From positions 1,364,001 to 1,428,000 of the forward strand of contig NZ_CP023702.1 of the NCBI RefSeq assembly GCF_008704555.1: 64,000 nucleotides of DNA. The letters are read 5' to 3'. Both the position numbers and the translations under genes were made by a program. Source of the stretch: Streptomyces nitrosporeus (GTDB lineage: Bacteria > Actinomycetota > Actinomycetes > Streptomycetales > Streptomycetaceae). Of this stretch, positions 11,085 through 20,921 are shown one piece after another. Numbering within the stretch: position 1 is the first letter of the stretch; each line of letters starts with the position of its first letter. A model generated the notes under the pieces. The model did not search any database. It had not been told where the DNA came from and saw nothing but the letters and a program-made list of their open reading frames with translations.

Positions 11085-11515
11085 AGCATGTCTGGGACTT
11101 CTCTGGGACTTTGGGCTTGCGGCGGGCTACGAGCCACGCTCCACGGCCCAGCGGACGGTCGCGGCTACGCGGAGATCGCGTCGATGGCGGCGCTTCCCCG
11201 TGCGCCGGCGCGGTGATCGCTGCTGGTGGGCCTGGTCCGGTACCCGGCCGGCCCCAGGATGTGGGGCCGGCCGCGGGGTGCTGGGGATACCCGCGCACCT
11301 GTCACCTGGTCGGAGTCCGCGCCGTAGGGGTTGGCCGGTGCGGGCCTCCTGCCGGGGATCCCCCGGACGCCATGACGATGGCAGGGCGACGTTCCCCGGA
11401 CGATAGGCCGAGCATCATCACGCACATGTCGAGCGTGATTCACTCGGTCCATAACGAGCAGTGGGCCTTTGGGCGCGTGACGTGTGCGTGGCGCGCATGA
11501 TTCGGGGAGTTGGCC
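11085..11515. other. Intergenic region before the Lrp-type regulator
   Basis: No gene is supported. It contains a GGGACTT direct repeat at about 11095-11112 and a hairpin with perfect 11-bp arms, CGGCCGGCCCC (11245-11255) and GGGGCCGGCCG (11263-11273), around AGGATGT. The hairpin could be an extra terminator or a structured RNA element; nothing links it to a known family. Confidence 0.5.
11418..11438. promoter_or_regulatory. Inverted repeat upstream of the Lrp/AsnC gene
   Basis: TCACGC-N9-GCGTGA (11418-11438) lies 78 bp before the regulator start. Lrp-family proteins usually autoregulate from upstream inverted repeats, so this is a candidate site; spacing and palindromy are the only evidence. 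Confidence 0.35.
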
Positions 11516-11962
11516 GTGGACGCGATCGACCGTCACATACTGAACATCCTCCGCAAGGACGGGCGAGCGCCCGTGTCGGAGATCGCGCGTGCTGTGGGAC
11601 TCTCGGCGGCTCCGTGCGCGCGCCGCATCGAGCGTATGGAGAGGGAGGGTGTGATCCGCGGCTACACCGCGGTCATCGAGGACAGCCGGGCGGGCATGCT
11701 TCAGGCGTTCATCGAGATCCGCCTGCTCGGCGCGACCGACAGCGACGAGATCGAGGGCATCTCCGAGAGCATCCCGGAGATCGAGGAGAGCCACAGCATC
11801 GCAGGCACCTCCGACGCGCTGCTCAAGCTCTGGGTCCGGGACGTGAAGCATCTTCAGCAGGTGATCAACGCCGTGCGCCGGACCGGCAAGGTGGAGGGCA
11901 CCAAGACCTTCATCATCATGAACACCTGGACCCGCGCGACCGCGCGTGCCGGCACCCCGTGA
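11516..11962 (+). CDS. Lrp/AsnC family transcriptional regulator
   Basis: A 148-residue feast/famine regulator. GTG at 11516 (VDAIDRHILNILRKDGR) is preferred over TTG at 11510 because GGGGAG (11504-11509) gives a 6-base spacing to GTG and none to TTG. The N-terminal helix-turn-helix is APVSEIARAVGLSAAPCARRIERMEREGVI; the C-terminal RAM ligand domain follows (IEIRLLGA, HSIAGTSDALLKLWV, GKVEGTKTFIIM). These proteins sense amino acids as octamers. The gene stands alone, convergent to the LAL gene, so its target is unknown. Confidence 0.92.
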   Translation: MDAIDRHILNILRKDGRAPVSEIARAVGLSAAPCARRIERMEREGVIRGYTAVIEDSRAGMLQAFIEIRLLGATDSDEIEGISESIPEIEESHSIAGTSDALLKLWVRDVKHLQQVINAVRRTGKVEGTKTFIIMNTWTRATARAGTP

Positions 11963-12095
11963 CCCCGAAACGACGCCGTGCTGCGGCCCGGAGGCCGCCC
12001 GCCTGCCGGCGGCGGACCCGATCGGTGGTGCGGGCCCGGCGCCGTCGCCCGGTACGCGGCTGGGCCCGGCGGTTCCCGCAGCGGTACGGGCGGGG

Positions 12096-14819
12096 TCACT
12101 CACGTGCTGGTGTGACGGTGTGCGCCAGCTGGAAGCGTGAGTGCAGGCCGAGTTTCCGGTAGACGCGGGTGAGGGTCGCTTCGACCGTCTTGACGCTGAC
12201 GGTGAGGGCGGTGGCGATGTCGCGGTTGCTCGCTCCGGCAGCGGCGAGTTCGGCGCAGCGCTGTTCGGCCGGGGTCAGGCGGGGGCGGGCGTTGTGGTCC
12301 GTGGGGGTGGCTTCCAGCCGGCCGAGGGTGTGCACGGCGGTTTCGGCCCAGGGGTGGGCCTGGTGCACGGTGAAGAGGTCGGCGGCGCGCTGCGCGGCGA
12401 TGCGGGCGCTGGCGCGGCGGCGTCCGCGTCGCTCGGTGTGGCTGAGCGCCAGGAGGGTCCGGCCCCGTTCGAGGGGAAGGTGACGGAGGCGGTCGGCCGC
12501 GTCGGTGAGGCGCCGGGCCGCGGTGTCGTAGTGGCCGCGGGCGGCGTCCAGGAGCGCCTGGACGCGTTCGAGCGGAGGGATGACCGCGTCCCTGCCGAGT
12601 TCGTCCGCGGTGCGGCGGGTGTCGTCCAGCAGGCTCTGTGCCTGGTCGAGGCGGCCGAGGGCGACGAAGGTCTCGGCGAGTTCGGGGTGCCAGCGCAGGA
12701 CCGACGGATCGCCGACCTGCTGGAGCTCCTCCAGGGCGCGGACCTCTTCCAGGACCTCCAGGGCTTCTTTGGGGCGGCCGGTGGCCAGGAGCAGGTGGCC
12801 GAGGGCGAAGAGGTTGCGGGAGAGGAAGACCTTGTTGTCCTCCTGCCGGGCGGTGTCGACTCCGCGGCGCGCGTGGACGAGGGCGAGGTCGGTGCGCCGG
12901 GCGGTGCCCGCGACGAGGGCGGAGGTGTAGCAGGCCGGTGCGGCCGACAGCGCGGTCCCGTCGGTCAGCGCCTGGGCGCGGTCGGCGTGGTGGAGCGCTC
13001 TGGCGCAGCGTCCGGCGCGGAGTTCGGCCTCGGCGAGGCTGCGCAGGATGTCCACGGTCGCCTCGGCGTCTCCCGCCCGCTCGGCTTCGACGAGCAGGGG
13101 GAGCAGCACGGTGCGGGCCTCGTCGGGGCGGTCGTCGAAGAGGGCGTGCCGGGCGGCGAGGTGCTGGGGTGTGCCGTTCACCGGGATGGAGGCGGCGCGT
13201 GGCAGGGACAGGGCGCGGCCGAGCGTGGTCTCGGCGTCGGTGTGGCCGAGGACGCGCTGGAGCCGGGCCTGCATCGTGAGGGCCATGACGGTGGTGGTGG
13301 TGTCGCCGACGGTCTCGGCGAGGGCGGTGGCCTGGCCGGCCAGGGCACACGCCCGGCGGGGGTCACCCTCGCTGACGTTGGCCCAGATGGACTGGCGGAT
13401 GAGGACCTGCGCGGTGAGGCCGGGTCGTCCGGCCGCCGTGTGGAGCGCGGCGGCGAACAGTTCGTCAGCGCCGTGCAGGTGCCGGCCGCTCGCGTCGATC
13501 AGGGTGATGAGGGCATCGACGCACTGCTCGGGGGTGGCGTCGTGACCCAGGACGAGGCGGGCGGCGGCCCGGCCGCGGGGGAGGTCACCGTAGTGGGCGG
13601 CGTCGCGTACGGCGGTCAGGGCCCGTTCGGTGAAGAGTTCGCCGTGGTCGTGCGAGGTGCGCTGGGCTGCGAGGAAGGAGAGTTCCGCGGCGAGCGCGTG
13701 GTCGCCGCGCTGCCGGGCGCGTACGGCAGCGCGGGCCGCGCGGTGGGCCGACCGCGGATCGGTGACATCGGCGGCCAGCACGGTGTGCCGGTCGCGGCGG
13801 ACGCTGTCGTGGCTGGCCTCGGCCAGGCGGGCGTGCAGAAGTCTGCGCGCGTCGCCCGGCAGCCGCGTCACGAGTTCCGTGCCGATCGCGGAGGCGGTGA
13901 ACCGCACGCTCCCGTTCGCCCGTCCGATGTCGAACAGTCCCGCTGCCTCGGCCTGGGCGAGGAGGGACTCGGCGGCCGGGCCGGCGAGGCGGCCGAGCAG
14001 TTCGAGGTCGGGCCGGTCGTCCAGTGCGGCGAACGTCAGCAGTTCCTGCACCTGGGCCGGTACCTCGCCCAGCCACTCGCCCACCAGCCGGCGGGCCGTC
14101 GGCGGCAGGGCCGACTCGCTCTCACCCTCCCGGTCCGCGAGCGGCCGCGAGGCGTCGGCCAGCGCCAGGGCCAGGGCCGGGTTCCCGCCGCTGTGGGCGT
14201 GGATGCGCGCCACCTCGCGGGGGGCGAGCCGGTACGGGGACAGCAAGGCCGCTATCTGAGGGGTCGTCAGGGGCGGGATGCGCACCGCGCAGGTGTCCTC
14301 GCCGCACCAGTGGCCCGCGGCTCCCGGGCGCCAGACGCGCTCGACCGCGATGACGGGAAGGTCCGGGGTCAGGCGCAGCGCCCAGCCCAGGACGGCCGCA
14401 CTGGCGTGGTCCAGCCACTGGGCGTTGTCCACCACCAGCGTCACGGGCGGTGCCTCCCGCAGCAGAGCAGCGGTCAGGCGGCGCAGCCGGAGTGCCCGGC
14501 CGGCCTCGTCCGGAGAGCCGGACCGGCCGGCGGTCCCGTCGAGTGCCGCCGTCAGCTCCCGCGCGGCCGGCAGGGCCGGCAGGGCAAGCGCGAGTTCGAG
14601 CAGCCCGGCACAGGCGACCCGGGCGTCCTGTGGGCCCGGGGCCAGCCGTAGGACCGGCAGGCCCGACTGCCGTCCCAGGGCACCGGCCGCGGTGGTCTTG
14701 CCGCTTCCGGGCGGCCCGAACAGGACTACCCGGCGGGTGCCGCCTCCGCCTTCCGGCACCACCGGCAGCACGGAACCGGCCTGGTGGGAGGCGTTCGTCC
14801 ACATCGCAGAGTCTGGCAT
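12096..14819 (-). CDS. LAL-type LuxR family transcriptional regulator with AAA ATPase domain
   Basis: A 907-residue large ATP-binding LuxR regulator. The N-terminal nucleotide-binding domain has Walker A GPPGSGKTT (35-43) and Walker B LVVDNAQWLD (D131). A long helical, TPR-like middle follows. The C-terminal LuxR/GerE helix-turn-helix is LTPAEQRCAELAAAGASNRD then SVKTVEATLTRVYRKLGLHS (about 845-900). Such proteins are usually pathway-specific activators of secondary metabolism or sugar use. It is divergent from the secreted M4 protease (178-bp shared gap), which is therefore a plausible target. A second ATG is 15 bases inside the chosen start. Confidence 0.92.
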   Translation of the reverse strand: MPDSAMWTNASHQAGSVLPVVPEGGGGTRRVVLFGPPGSGKTTAAGALGRQSGLPVLRLAPGPQDARVACAGLLELALALPALPAARELTAALDGTAGRSGSPDEAGRALRLRRLTAALLREAPPVTLVVDNAQWLDHASAAVLGWALRLTPDLPVIAVERVWRPGAAGHWCGEDTCAVRIPPLTTPQIAALLSPYRLAPREVARIHAHSGGNPALALALADASRPLADREGESESALPPTARRLVGEWLGEVPAQVQELLTFAALDDRPDLELLGRLAGPAAESLLAQAEAAGLFDIGRANGSVRFTASAIGTELVTRLPGDARRLLHARLAEASHDSVRRDRHTVLAADVTDPRSAHRAARAAVRARQRGDHALAAELSFLAAQRTSHDHGELFTERALTAVRDAAHYGDLPRGRAAARLVLGHDATPEQCVDALITLIDASGRHLHGADELFAAALHTAAGRPGLTAQVLIRQSIWANVSEGDPRRACALAGQATALAETVGDTTTTVMALTMQARLQRVLGHTDAETTLGRALSLPRAASIPVNGTPQHLAARHALFDDRPDEARTVLLPLLVEAERAGDAEATVDILRSLAEAELRAGRCARALHHADRAQALTDGTALSAAPACYTSALVAGTARRTDLALVHARRGVDTARQEDNKVFLSRNLFALGHLLLATGRPKEALEVLEEVRALEELQQVGDPSVLRWHPELAETFVALGRLDQAQSLLDDTRRTADELGRDAVIPPLERVQALLDAARGHYDTAARRLTDAADRLRHLPLERGRTLLALSHTERRGRRRASARIAAQRAADLFTVHQAHPWAETAVHTLGRLEATPTDHNARPRLTPAEQRCAELAAAGASNRDIATALTVSVKTVEATLTRVYRKLGLHSRFQLAHTVTPARE

Positions 14820-14997
14820 CGGGCCATGGTGCGCCCGCCGGGGCTCCCCGTCCAGATCAAGGGGTTGCCCCGATGCCGGCCGCTCTCCGCGTCTCTAGCC
14901 TCATGGCCACAGCCGGGCCAACTGCCGCCGAACACCCCCCGCACTCCAGGCGACGTCCTGCGGCAACTCCCCGACGAGGTCCGGCGGAAGGATTGTC

Positions 14998-17157
14998 ATG
15001 TACCGAAAGAACGCTCTGGCTGCCGGTGTCGCGGCAGCCCTCGCACTGGGCTCCGTGACCCTGGTGACAACCCAGTCCACCGCCGTCCCCCAGTCCGCCG
15101 CGGCCGCCGGCGCCTCCGCCGCCCAGCCCGGCGCCGGCTTCCGGGCGATGACGGCCGACACGCGCAGCGAGGCGATACGCACGGCCGGCCGGAACGCCGC
15201 CGCGACCGCCCGCGAACTCGGCCTCGGCCCCGACGAGCGCCTGGTGGCCAAGGACGTGCTGATCGACGCCGACGGCTCCCGGCACGTGCGTTACGACCGC
15301 ACCTACGACGGCCTGGCCGTGATCGGCGGCGACCTGGTCGTCCACCTCACCGGGGACGGCAGGATCACCGGCTCGGACCTGGCGCACCAGGGCGCGATCC
15401 GGGTCACCCGCACCACGCCGAAGCTGACGGCGGCCGACGCCTCGGCCAAGGCCGTGAAGCACGCCAAGCACGTGAAGAAGGCGAAGGCCGGCAGCAAGGA
15501 CAGCACCCTGGTGGTGTACGCGGCGGGCAAGATCCCCGTCCTCGCCTACCGCTCGACCGTCACCGGCGCGGGCGAGACCGGCCCGGCCTCGCGGGAGGCG
15601 GTGATCGTGGACGCCGACAGCGGTGCGCTGCTGGACCAGTACGAACTGCACCAGAGTGTCACGGGCACCGGCAACGGCGTCACCGTCGGCCAGGTCTCCA
15701 TCGAGACCACCCAGACCGGCAGCGGCTACACCCTCACCGACGCGGCGCACGGCGGCACGATCGTCTACGACTCCTACAACAGTCCGCAGTCGAACCCGAG
15801 ACAGAACGCCAGGGCCTTCACCAAGACCTCCAACTCCTGGGGCAACGGCACCGCGTCCAGCCGCGAGAGCGCCGCGGTGGACGCCTCCTACGGCCTGGCG
15901 AAGACCTGGGACTACTACAAGAGCTCCTTCAACCGCTCCGGCATCCGCAACGACGGCCGCGGAGCCCCCGCCTACGTACACGTCGACACCAACCTGGTCA
16001 ACGCGTTCTACGACGACAACTGCTTCTGCATGTACTTCGGTGACGGCTCCTCGCAGAACGGCAACACGCCCGTGACCGCGGTCGACGTGGCCGGCCACGA
16101 GATGAGCCACGGCGTCACCGCCGCCACCGCCAACCTCACCTACTCCGGCGAGTCCGGCGGTCTCAACGAGGCCACCAGCGACATCTTCGGCACCATGGTC
16201 GAGTTCTACGCCGACAACACCGCCGATCCGGGCGACTACTACATCGGTGAGAAGCTCAACATGTCCAGCGGCTACCTGCGCCGGATGGACAACCCCTCCG
16301 CCGACGGGAAATCGCTCTCCTGCTGGAACTCGGGCGCGGGCTCGGCGGACGTCCACTACTCCTCCGGCATCGCCAACCACTTCTTCTACCTGGCCTCCGA
16401 AGGCACCGGCGCGAAGACCATCGGCGGACGCTCGCACAACGGAACCACCTGCAACAACGACACCTTCGCGGGTATCGGCAAGGACAAGGCCGCCGCCGTC
16501 TGGTACCGCGCGCTGTCCGCCTACATGACCTCCAGTACCAACTACGCCGGCGCCCGCACCGCCACTCTGCAGGCCGCCGCCGATCTGTACGGCACCAACT
16601 CCCAGGAGAGGTACCTCGTCTCCAAGGCGTGGGCGGCCGTCAGCGTCGGCACCGCCCTGCCCGACCCCGGCAACGGCACCCCCACCCCCGGTCCGACCGA
16701 TCCGACCGACCCCCCCGGCGGAAACGCGCTGACCAACGGCAGCTTCGAGCAGGGCACCAGCGGCTGGACCCAGAGCGACAACATCATCACCAACTCGTCT
16801 CTGCAGCCGGCGCGCGACGGGTCCTGGTACGCCTGGATGATGGGCTACGGCGCCGACGCCGTCGAGTCCGTGTCCCAGTCGAACATCGCGGTGCCCGCCA
16901 CCGGCGCCCCGAAGCTCACGTTCTCGCTGAAGGTCTCCACCCAGGAGTCCGGCTACGTCGCCTACGACACCCTCAAGGTCAAGATCAACGGCACCACGCT
17001 GGCCACCTACTCCAACGCCAACGCGAGCTCCGGATACGTCCAGAAGACCGTCGACCTGTCCGCCTACAAGGGCCAGGCGGTGAAGCTGGAGTTCGCCGGC
17101 ACCGAAGACACCTACCTGCCGACCGTCTTCCTGGTCGACCAGATCGCCATCGGCTGA
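14998..17157 (+). CDS. Secreted M4 family metallopeptidase (thermolysin-like) with C-terminal beta-sandwich domain
   Basis: A 719-residue pre-pro-protease. A Sec signal peptide spans residues 1 to about 35 (MYRKN basic start, AAALALGSVTLV core). The FTP and PepSY propeptide regions run to about 210. The catalytic domain has HEMSH at 367-371 and the third zinc ligand E391 in GGLNEATSD, 20 residues after H371 as in thermolysin. A Gly/Pro/Thr linker leads to a C-terminal domain (about 575-719, NGSFEQGTSGW...FLVDQIAIG) typical of jelly-roll carbohydrate- or substrate-binding modules. Role: extracellular protein degradation. GGCGGAAGG lies 6-10 bases before the ATG and a TAGCCT -10-like hexamer is near 14896. 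Confidence 0.95.
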   Translation: MYRKNALAAGVAAALALGSVTLVTTQSTAVPQSAAAAGASAAQPGAGFRAMTADTRSEAIRTAGRNAAATARELGLGPDERLVAKDVLIDADGSRHVRYDRTYDGLAVIGGDLVVHLTGDGRITGSDLAHQGAIRVTRTTPKLTAADASAKAVKHAKHVKKAKAGSKDSTLVVYAAGKIPVLAYRSTVTGAGETGPASREAVIVDADSGALLDQYELHQSVTGTGNGVTVGQVSIETTQTGSGYTLTDAAHGGTIVYDSYNSPQSNPRQNARAFTKTSNSWGNGTASSRESAAVDASYGLAKTWDYYKSSFNRSGIRNDGRGAPAYVHVDTNLVNAFYDDNCFCMYFGDGSSQNGNTPVTAVDVAGHEMSHGVTAATANLTYSGESGGLNEATSDIFGTMVEFYADNTADPGDYYIGEKLNMSSGYLRRMDNPSADGKSLSCWNSGAGSADVHYSSGIANHFFYLASEGTGAKTIGGRSHNGTTCNNDTFAGIGKDKAAAVWYRALSAYMTSSTNYAGARTATLQAAADLYGTNSQERYLVSKAWAAVSVGTALPDPGNGTPTPGPTDPTDPPGGNALTNGSFEQGTSGWTQSDNIITNSSLQPARDGSWYAWMMGYGADAVESVSQSNIAVPATGAPKLTFSLKVSTQESGYVAYDTLKVKINGTTLATYSNANASSGYVQKTVDLSAYKGQAVKLEFAGTEDTYLPTVFLVDQIAIG

Positions 17158-17180
17158 CCGGTCCCGCTCACCACCAGTGC

Positions 17181-17221
17181 TTCCGCGGCCGGAGCCCCTC
17201 TCGGGTGCTCCGGCCGCGGAA
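17181..17221 (+). terminator. Strong hairpin terminator after the M4 protease gene
   Basis: Perfect 15-bp arms TTCCGCGGCCGGAGC (17181-17195) and GCTCCGGCCGCGGAA (17207-17221) with an 11-base loop, 23 bases after the stop. Confidence 0.85.
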
Positions 17222-17501
17222 ACCACCGCATGCACGGGGGCGGCCCGGTTCCCGCTCCGAGGGATTTCCGGTGTGTTCAACCGGCCACCTCATTGTCGCG
17301 CGCATGGCATATGTGATCGCGAAGGTCTTCCCGGCCAGTCAAACCACCTGATACAGGGAAGAAACAGCGTTCATCCGTCCCGGACCGCCCGTCAGTCGCC
17401 CTTGGTGCCAGGCGGTTCGGAGATCCCCGCCACCCAGCGCACGCCGCAGGCGAGCATCCGCTCGTCTCTCCGGCGCGCATGGAAACCCACGAGGAGAGTC
17501 C
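17222..17501. other. Promoter-bearing intergenic region before the S8 protease
   Basis: No gene is supported. The stretch around 17290-17350 is less GC-rich than its surroundings and is the likely promoter region of the S8 protease gene, but no convincing -35/-10 pair with normal spacing could be fixed by eye. Confidence 0.4.
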
Positions 17502-20492
17502 GTGCCACTCCTGCCGCGAAGAACGTCGCGCAACCGGCGAGCCGCCCTCGTCGCCTTGCTCACCACCGGCCTCACCGCGCTCAGCCTTCCCCTCGCCACG
17601 ACCGCCACCGCCGTCCTCGCCGCCGCTCCGGCCGCGGAATCCGCCACCGGCACCTATCTGGTCACCCTCGCCGACGAGCCCCTGGTCACCTACGACGGCG
17701 GGGTGGACGACCTCCCCGCCACGAAGCCCGCCCGGGGCGGCAAGCTCGACGTCGCGTCGGCCGCCGCCAAGCGGTACCGCACCCACCTGACGGACCAGCA
17801 GACCCGCGTCGCCAAGAAGGTCGGCGCCACCGTCCGGCAGCACTACGCGGTCACCACCAACACCTTCAGCGCCCGGCTCGACGCCCGCCAACTGGTGCGC
17901 CTCGCCCATACCGGGAGCGTCGTGCACATCGCCCCCGACCGCTTCCACCACGCCACCGACGACCGGAGTTCCACCGACTTCCTCGGCCTCTCCGGCCGCA
18001 GGGGGCTGTGGAAGGCCCTCGACGGGACCGCCGAAGCCGGCAAGGGCATCGTCATCGGCGACATCGACACGGGCGTCTGGCCCGAGAACCCCTCCTTCGC
18101 CGCCCCGGCCCTGAGTTCACGCGAGCCCGGTCCGAAGGACCGCCACCGCCCCTACCGCGTGGGCACGACCACCGTGATGCACAAGGCGGACGGCGCCACC
18201 TTCAAGGGAACCTGCCAGACCGGCGACAGCTTCACCGCCGCGGCCTGCAACGAGAAGGTCATCAGCGCCCGCTACTTCGGCAAGGCCTGGCTCGACATCG
18301 TTCCGGAGTCCAACCGGGCCGGCTATGTCTCCCCGCGCGACAGCCAGGGCCACGGCACCCACACGGCGTCCACCGCGGCCGGCAACGCCGACGTCCGCGC
18401 CACGGCCGGCGGTGAGGACCTCGGCACCGTCTCCGGCGTGGCCCCCGCGGCCGCCATCGCCGTCTACAAGGCCCTCTGGCAGAGCAAGGACGGCGAGGCG
18501 GACGGTGGTCTGACCAGCGACCTCGTCGCCGCCATCGACCAGGCCGTCGCCGACGGCGTGGACGTCATCAACTACTCGCTCGGCGCCACGTTCGAGAGCG
18601 CGTACGACGACCCGGCGCAGGTCGCGCTCCGCAACGCCGCCGCGGCCGGAGTCTTCGTAGCCACCGCCGCGGGCAACTCCGGCCCGGGAGCGTCCAGTCT
18701 CTCCAACACCGCGCCCTGGACCACCACGGTCGCCGCCGGCACCGTCAAGTCGCACACCGGCACGGTGGCGCTCGGCAACGGCGCGCGCCACACCGGCATC
18801 AGCACCACCGTGCACCGGCAGGTCGGCCCCGCCCCGCTCGTCCTGGGCTCCGCGGTCCGGGTCCCGGACACCGTGGACGTCTACGCGGACTACTGCATGC
18901 CGGACTCCCTCGACCCCGCCCGCACGGCCGGGAAGATCGTCGTCTGCGAACGGGGCTTCAACGGCCGCACCGACAAGTCCGCCGAGGTCGAGCGGGCCGG
19001 CGGCATCGGCCTCGTCCTGGTGAACCCCGGCGACGAGAGCACGGACGGCGACCTGCACAGCGTGCCGGCCGTCCACCTCGACCACGCGGACGCGGCCCCC
19101 GTGCGCACCTACGCCGCCACCAGCGGAGCCACTGCCACCCTCACCGAGGGAGGCGCCTCGGACGCCTACCCGCAGGTGGCCGGCTTCTCCTCGCGCGGCC
19201 CCTCGCTCGTCGGCAACGGCGACCTGCTCAAGCCCGACATCACCGCGCCCGGCGCCACGATCCTCGCGGCCGTGTCCCCGGACGGCAACCACGGCCGCGA
19301 CTTCGACTACTACTCCGGCACCTCCATGGCGACCCCGCACATCAGCGGCCTGGCGGCGCTCCACCTCTCGGAGCACCCCACCTGGTCCCCGATGAGCATC
19401 AAGTCGGCCATGATGACCACCGCCACACCGACGAAGACCGCGGACGGCAGGAACAGCGTCGACGCCTTCGCGCAGGGCGCCGGCGAGGTGGACGCACGGG
19501 CCATGCTGCGGCCCGGACTCGTCTACGACTCGGGTGAGCGGGACTGGCTCGCGTATCTCGAGGGCTCCGGCGTGGACACCGGAACCGGCGTCGAGGCCGT
19601 CGACCCGAGCGACCTCAACTACCCGTCCATAGCCATCGGTGACCTCTTCGGCAAGCAGACCGTCACCCGCACCGTCACCGCGACCGCGGCCGGCACCTAC
19701 CGCGCCCGGGTGGACCTCCCCGGCATCAAGGCCACGGTCAGCCCGTCCGTACTGCACTTCAGCCACCCCGGCCAGAAGCGCACCTTCACCGTCACCCTCG
19801 ACGTGACCACCGCGCCCGCGGGACGCGTCGACACCGGTTCCCTCACCTGGACCTCCGGCCGCACCACCGTGCGCAGCCCGATCGTCGTCACCCCGCAGAC
19901 CGTCCGCGCCCCCGCCGAGATCAAGGGCTCCGGCTCCAGCGGCTCGACCGGGTTCTCGGTCACCCCGGCCACCAGCACCCTGACGGCCACCGCCTACGGA
20001 CCGGTCTCCTCACCGGTCACCAAGGGCACCCTGTCCCAGATGCAGGAGGTCTCCTACGACGCCGAGATCCCGTCCGGTGCCAAGGCGTCGCAGATCACGG
20101 TCCGCTTCGACGCGGCGGAGGACACGATCACGGGCGTCCTGTGGGGCAGCAAGGTCGACGGGATCCTCCAGGACGTCCGGATCGCCGTCCCCGACAGCGA
20201 CGGAACGGTCACCATCACCGTGCCGCATCCCGCGGCCGACGCCCTCTTCGTGTCCCTGGTCGCCATGGGGGCCGACGAGGAGACCGTCACCCCGTACACC
20301 TACCAGGCGAACCACGTCACCGCGGACAGCCCCGCCACCGGCAAGGTCACGGTCACGCCCGGCCGGGCCCGCGTCACCCCCGGCGTGCCGGCCGGCCTGA
20401 CCGCCGCCTGGTCCGGCGTCCCGGCGGACGCCCGGTCCGGCGCCTGGATCGAGTACGGCAACGGGGCGGGCTCCTTCCTGACCCTCAACTGA
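17502..20492 (+). CDS. Secreted S8 family serine peptidase (subtilase with PA insert)
   Basis: A 996-residue extracellular protease starting at GTG 17502 after GAGGAGAG. A twin-basic N-terminus and hydrophobic core give a signal peptide to about residue 45. An inhibitor-I9-like propeptide follows (TYLVTLADEP...VVHIAPDRFH). The catalytic triad is complete: D189 in GDIDTGVWPE, H284 in QGHGTHTAS, S608 in SGTSMATPH. A protease-associated insert lies between H and S (about 440-560). C-terminal beta-sandwich (Fn3-like) regions end in a ~150-residue domain with a GNGAGSFLTLN tail. It forms its own unit with a strong terminator. Likely a nutrient-scavenging protease. Confidence 0.94.
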   Translation: MPLLPRRTSRNRRAALVALLTTGLTALSLPLATTATAVLAAAPAAESATGTYLVTLADEPLVTYDGGVDDLPATKPARGGKLDVASAAAKRYRTHLTDQQTRVAKKVGATVRQHYAVTTNTFSARLDARQLVRLAHTGSVVHIAPDRFHHATDDRSSTDFLGLSGRRGLWKALDGTAEAGKGIVIGDIDTGVWPENPSFAAPALSSREPGPKDRHRPYRVGTTTVMHKADGATFKGTCQTGDSFTAAACNEKVISARYFGKAWLDIVPESNRAGYVSPRDSQGHGTHTASTAAGNADVRATAGGEDLGTVSGVAPAAAIAVYKALWQSKDGEADGGLTSDLVAAIDQAVADGVDVINYSLGATFESAYDDPAQVALRNAAAAGVFVATAAGNSGPGASSLSNTAPWTTTVAAGTVKSHTGTVALGNGARHTGISTTVHRQVGPAPLVLGSAVRVPDTVDVYADYCMPDSLDPARTAGKIVVCERGFNGRTDKSAEVERAGGIGLVLVNPGDESTDGDLHSVPAVHLDHADAAPVRTYAATSGATATLTEGGASDAYPQVAGFSSRGPSLVGNGDLLKPDITAPGATILAAVSPDGNHGRDFDYYSGTSMATPHISGLAALHLSEHPTWSPMSIKSAMMTTATPTKTADGRNSVDAFAQGAGEVDARAMLRPGLVYDSGERDWLAYLEGSGVDTGTGVEAVDPSDLNYPSIAIGDLFGKQTVTRTVTATAAGTYRARVDLPGIKATVSPSVLHFSHPGQKRTFTVTLDVTTAPAGRVDTGSLTWTSGRTTVRSPIVVTPQTVRAPAEIKGSGSSGSTGFSVTPATSTLTATAYGPVSSPVTKGTLSQMQEVSYDAEIPSGAKASQITVRFDAAEDTITGVLWGSKVDGILQDVRIAVPDSDGTVTITVPHPAADALFVSLVAMGADEETVTPYTYQANHVTADSPATGKVTVTPGRARVTPGVPAGLTAAWSGVPADARSGAWIEYGNGAGSFLTLN

Positions 20493-20507
20493 ATCCCGGC
20501 ACCCACC

Positions 20508-20545
20508 GGCGGGGGGCGGCACACACACGCGTGCCGCCCCCCGCC
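20508..20545 (+). terminator. Strong hairpin terminator after the S8 protease gene
   Basis: Perfect 15-bp arms GGCGGGGGGCGGCAC (20508-20522) and GTGCCGCCCCCCGCC (20531-20545) with an 8-base loop, 15 bases after the stop. Confidence 0.85.
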
Positions 20546-20921
20546 TGACCCTGTCCCGCATGGTCCGGAACACGGCCCGGCCGGGTTCCGGTGCGCAATG
20601 CGTCGCGGGTGCGAGGTTCGAGCGGCACGGGCCCGGGGCAGAGTGCCCGCCCGCCCCGTTCCTCCGCGGGCCCGTCCCGGCGGGTGCGGCGGGGCGTCCG
20701 GGGTTCCGGGTCGTGCCGGCGGTCCCTCCGGGCCACCGGCCGTTCGCCGCGTGCTCCCTCCGGGCGCCGTGCGGTGAACGGCCGGTGTGCCGTGTTCCGC
20801 GGACCTCGATGGCGGTCGACCTGCGGCAACAGGCATGATGGGCACACCCGTTCCACAAGCCCCACCACATGCCGCGTGCCCCCGTCGCCCCACCGGCCCC
20901 GGGGTCCGGGAGGTCAGTTAC
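20546..20921. other. Leader region of the type VII secretion locus with long inverted repeat
   Basis: No gene is supported. Perfect 12-bp arms CACCGGCCGTTC (20734-20745) and GAACGGCCGGTG (20776-20787) enclose a 30-base loop about 135 bp before the start of the AAA+ gene. It may be a leader RNA hairpin, an operator or a weak terminator. Confidence 0.5.

Noticed and set aside
11088..11220. Integrase remnant or attachment site near the GGGACTT repeat
   Set aside because: No recombinase motif, no tRNA gene and no second attachment copy was found.
12141..14651. Plus-strand frame of 836 codons opposite the LAL gene
   Set aside because: Gly/Val/Ala low complexity; the minus strand has Walker and LuxR motifs.
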